DNA from: Neocallimastix lanati (nom. inval.)
Taxonomy: Eukaryota; Neocallimastigomycota; Neocallimastigomycetes; Neocallimastigales; Neocallimastigaceae
Direction of reading: 5' to 3'
DNA: 64,000 bases
Assembly (NCBI GenBank): GCA_016946835.1
Contig: JACVTC010000010.1
Span: forward strand, 1,543,501-1,607,500
Position numbers and translations under genes: made by a program. Below, piece after piece: positions 60,371-64,000 of this stretch. The notes under the pieces were generated by a model. The model did not search any database. It was not told the DNA's origin and saw only the letters and a list, made by a program, of their open reading frames with translations. How positions within the stretch are numbered: the first letter of the stretch is position 1; each line of letters begins with the position of its first letter.

Positions 60371-60440
60371 TTACGGGGGAGAAATTTTACCATATTTATT
60401 TACATAAACTTTATTTGTGTTATTTCTTTTTATTATTATT
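60371..60440 (-). promoter_or_regulatory. Conserved noncoding block upstream of xylA copy 2 (G5 motif)
   Basis: Counterpart of 15731-15800: TTTTACGGGGGAGAAATTTT, then ACCATAT and about 40 nearly matching bases. It lies about 960 bp upstream here against 490 bp in copy 1; the difference is due to repeat expansion between it and the gene. Confidence 0.5.
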
Positions 60441-60524
60441 TTATTTTTATACTTTATTATTATTATTATAATTATTATTAAATATAAATGTACATTTATT
60501 ATTATCATTATTTATTATTTATTA

Positions 60525-60556
<32 letters not shown>

Positions 60557-60963
60557 CTATTATTATTATTATTATTTCCATTATTTTTAATACTATGTAA
60601 TAATATTAATTATTAATTATTAATTATTAATAATTTAAAATTTAGTAAAGGCAAAAGTATATAATCTCATAATAAAAATTTTTATTTATTTCTTTTCCAA
60701 CTCAAAATAAAAAAAAAAACGTATTTGTTTATTTTGTTGATTTAACTAAATAACTAATAACATAAAAAGAAATCCGAAAACAATCATTATATTATAAATA
60801 TATCTTAATCAGTCTATTTATTATTAATAATAATAATTTTTTTATTTATTTTTTAAAATAAATAAAAAAAAACAAAAACAAAAAATTACTCTCTATTCCA
60901 TCATACTTTTATCCAAAACAATAATTAATAAATAAAAGTAGATATACAAATAGGTTGTATGTA

Positions 60964-60973
60964 ATCGGCCGAT
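60964..60973. other. ATCGGCCGAT palindrome
   Basis: Perfect 10-bp palindrome with a GGCC core in very AT-rich DNA, 1.55 kb upstream of xylA copy 2, followed by TTTGATACCATACCAAA, itself a weak inverted repeat. Not found in the copy 1 flank. It could be a protein site or chance. Confidence 0.25.
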
Positions 60974-61359
60974 ATATGAATATTTGATACCATACCAAAT
61001 ACATTATAGTGAAGAAAAAAAAAGTAAATGAAATGTTAATGACTAATTACTAAAATAATAATAATATCTATATTTTTTTCTTTTCATTAATTATTAATAA
61101 TTAATTATAAATAATTATTCATTAATATTTTCTTATTACTTTATTATATTTTTCTTATATTTTTATATTTAATATTTTATTATTTAATATTTAATATTTA
61201 ATATTTTATTATTTAATATTTAATATTTATTATTTAATAATTATTACTTTATATTTAATAATTAATAATTAATATTTCATATTTACTATTTAATTTTTCA
61301 TATTTAATATTTCATATTTCATTATTTATTATTTATTTTATTATTTATAAATTTAAATG

Positions 61360-61510
61360 TTCCTCAATCCTTGGTGATCACGAGTTCAATACTAAATTTG
61401 GTATAAAATCAATAGAGTTTTATATGTGTGTAATAATTGCATTTAAATACCATCAATATAAAGAATAATATATTAGAATACTATTAAATCTATGATGAAA
61501 TGAATCAAAA
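61360..61510 (-). promoter_or_regulatory. Conserved noncoding block upstream of xylA copy 2 (TGATCACGAG)
   Basis: Counterpart of 16620-16800: TCCTCAATCCTTGGTGATCA then CGAG, and later ATACTATTAAATCTAT. Confidence 0.4.
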
Positions 61511-62417
61511 GAAAAAAATATATATTTCTAATTTCAAATAGAATTAATGATATTTATAATCCTTTATGAAAGTGCGTAAAAATTTTTTTATGACTTATTC
61601 ACATTAAATTATTAATATATTAAAGAATTAATTATAATATGTGGAAGACTCTCAATACTTTATTACATATTCTATATAAGCAATAAATATAAATATATAT
61701 ATAAATATATATATAAATATAAATATAAATATAAATAGAAGTAGAAATAGAAATATAAATAATATATATGAATATAAATATAAATATAAATATAAATATA
61801 AATAGAAATAGAAATAGAAATATAAATATATAATTGATGATGTTAATCTATTGTATCCTATATTACAATATAAATGTTACAATTCATTTAAACTTTATCA
61901 TTCATTTAATCAATGTTTTTTTTAGACTTTTTAGACTTTTTTTTTTTATTTCATTTTTTTTTTAATGATGATTTCATTTATTTCATTTTTACGCTTGAAT
62001 CATGAATCGTTAATAATTCCGATGACATTAATCTACGTCGAACAGGTGATTCTTTTCTTATTTTCTCCTTAGTTGTTGGCTATCATTAAGAAAGCCTAAT
62101 GTTTTGCTTATAGGCTCCACCCATATTACCATGTAAACATCATCAAACTACCTACACCACAACTCTATATTCTTAATTCCTACCTATATGAATAGAGAAA
62201 TTTATAACCATAACTAGGTATAAATATACTTATACATATACAACATTAGTATTATCGTAATAATAATTATTTTATTATAATTATCATATTAATTATTATT
62301 TATATATAAAAATAATAATGATCACTTTATTATAATTATCATATTAATTATTAATTATTATTTAAATAAATAAAAAATAATAAAAGAATGATTTCTAATA
62401 AATAAAAATATATAAAT

Positions 62418-62522
62418 TAAATCTTAACCGTTTTTAAATTAAAAAATAATTACTCATATATTAAAACAAAAATAATTTTATTTCAAATAAACCCAATATT
62501 GAATTAAATTTAAATTCATTTT
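62418..62522. promoter_or_regulatory. Distal conserved noncoding block upstream of xylA copy 2
   Basis: Counterpart of 17348-17449: TTAAATCTTAACCGTTTTTA, TAATTACTCATATATTAAAA and AAATAAACCCAATATTGAAT all unchanged, about 3.0 kb upstream of the gene. Confidence 0.45.
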
Positions 62523-62870
62523 CCCTAATTTTATTTATTTCAATTATTTATTTATTTATTTATTTCAATTATTTATTTATTTATTTATTTTTATTATTTA
62601 TTTTATTATTATTATTCATTTATTTATTATTTATTTATTTCTATTATTTATTTATTATTTATTTCTATTATTTATTTATTTATTTATTTATTTCTATTAT
62701 TTATTATTTATTATTTACTTATTATTTATTATTTTTGACACAATACTATTTTATATGATAATAAATAAATAATAGAAATAAATAAATAAAATAAAATCTT
62801 TTTTTTTTTAATTTTTTTATTGAAGGGTCAACAATATATATAATTTTTTATTATTTAGGAGGATGATATT

Positions 62871-64000
62871 TCAATTATTGTTGATTGATTTACTTTTTTT
62901 AGATTTTTTAGCATGTCTTTTCATAAACAATTGAAATAAAAATAAAAATGAAAATAAAGATTAAATAATATTAAATAATATTAAATATTAAATAAATAAT
63001 AATTGATAATCTTTATTTAAATAGTAAAAAGATCCCATTTTTTATTAATTCAATAATAATGATAACATTAAATAATAAAAAAATTATTTTCATCCTAATA
63101 AATAAATAAAATTAGAATAATTATATGATTAAATAAATAAGTTTTTTTTTTGTTCTATTTTCGATATCTATCTATCTATCTATTATATTGTATTGTATTA
63201 TAGGCGTTGTATGTATTGTATGCATACATTGTTATGGTATGACTGTACAATTATTATCAATTATTATTTATTAATAAATACTCTTTATTTATTTATTATT
63301 TATTATTTATTATTCAATTATTTATTATTATTATTTAAGTTAATTTTTTTTTAATAAAGAAAACAGAAATCAGAAAGGAAATACCAAACAAACAACTAAA
63401 CATAAAATAAATAATTAAAATTTCTCTTCAAATAAAAAAAAAATTTTTTTTTTATTTTAATGCATTGATTTTTAATTTTTTTTAAATATTTAATTTAAAC
63501 TTTTTAGGTTTAATTAATGCTGTACAGAATGCATAGAAAATAAATAAATAAATAAATAAATAAATTATTATTATTAAATTTTTGATAACCTACAGTACAG
63601 TATTTATTATTATTAAACTTTTATAGTTATGCTCTAATTTAAAATACTATTAATCACTCAGTGAATAGTTGAATAATAAATATTGAATAATTAAATAAAT
63701 AATTAGAATAATTGAATAATAAATAATTAAATAATTGAATAATAAATAAATAATAGAATAATTGAATAATTGAATAATAAATAATAGATTTTAATATTTC
63801 TATATATTTTAATATTTCTATATATTTTAATATTTTTTTTTATCAAACTTTATGTTTTTTTTTTTTTTTTATTTTATTGGTTTAATAACGCCATTCCATA
63901 GCAATGCAGTTCAAAAATAATAATAAGAAATAATGATGGAACAAAAGGAGAGATAAATAGAAAATGATGGAAAAATTAATAAATATAAAAAAAAGTAAAA
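62871..64000. other. AT-rich region to window end
   Basis: No gene seen. It holds TTATTAATAAATACTCTTT at 63268-63286 (same cassette as at 17.7 and 20.8 kb), ATTATTTATT runs, AATTGAATAATAAATAATT runs (63660-63790) and homopolymers. Confidence 0.5.

Larger units (their letters stand above)
57570..62870. repeat. Segmental duplication, copy 2 (xylA with both flanks)
   Basis: Direct counterpart of 13500-17660, longer mainly because of simple-repeat growth in the upstream part (for example 60180-60300, 60500-60560 and 62525-62710). Shared landmarks keep the same order. The copies lie about 44.2 kb apart. Confidence 0.85.

Noticed and set aside
61680-61830. AAATATAAATAGAAATAG repeats considered as a regulatory array
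   Set aside because: Simple AT/AG microsatellite of the kind also present at 40800-40860; no conserved spacing or flanking gene.

Overview
The window looks like genomic DNA from an anaerobic gut fungus (Neocallimastigomycota, most like Neocallimastix or Piromyces). The reasons are extreme AT richness in the intergenic DNA with endless A/T homopolymers and ATT/TTTATTA arrays, intron-less genes with sharply biased codons, a eukaryotic tRNA-Leu with no bacterial operon structure, and a xylose isomerase plus xylulokinase very close to what I know of the Piromyces enzymes. The genus is an inference.

Layout. 1-5.6 kb: a LINE-type retrotransposon array on the + strand (family A copy, then 5'-truncated family B, then truncated A), each joined to the poly(A) tail of the one before. 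5.6-7.0 kb: an unrecognised AT-rich gene. 7.9-9.0 kb: a NahK-like sugar 1-kinase. 10.3-13.1 kb: minus-strand LINE debris with a 73-unit ATT tract. 13.9-15.2 kb: xylose isomerase copy 1 (-). 21.6-23.1 kb: xylulokinase (+). 23.8-30.3 kb: a second + strand LINE array that includes an in-frame mosaic element. 31.8 kb: tRNA-Leu(CAA). 32.7-35.0 kb: minus-strand LINE debris. 35.7-36.7 kb: a cytosolic GH43 glycosidase (-). 36.7-49.7 kb: a 13 kb gene-free AT desert. 49.7-50.8 kb: aldose 1-epimerase (-). 50.8-57.5 kb: another desert. 58.1-59.4 kb: xylose isomerase copy 2 (-), lying in a direct segmental duplication of the 13.5-17.7 kb block.

How the genes fit together. Setting aside retroelements and one unknown ORF, every protein gene here handles sugars, has a bacterial look and has no visible intron. 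GH43 would release pentoses from short xylo-/arabino-oligosaccharides in the cytosol, the epimerase would interconvert anomers, xylose isomerase makes xylulose, and xylulokinase feeds xylulose-5-phosphate to the pentose phosphate pathway. The kinase at 8 kb would phosphorylate another free sugar at C1. This reads as a dispersed, horizontally acquired xylan/pentose-use cluster in a fungal chromosome, spread out by AT-rich repeats and LINE arrays. The family assignments rest on motifs read by eye; no database search was possible.
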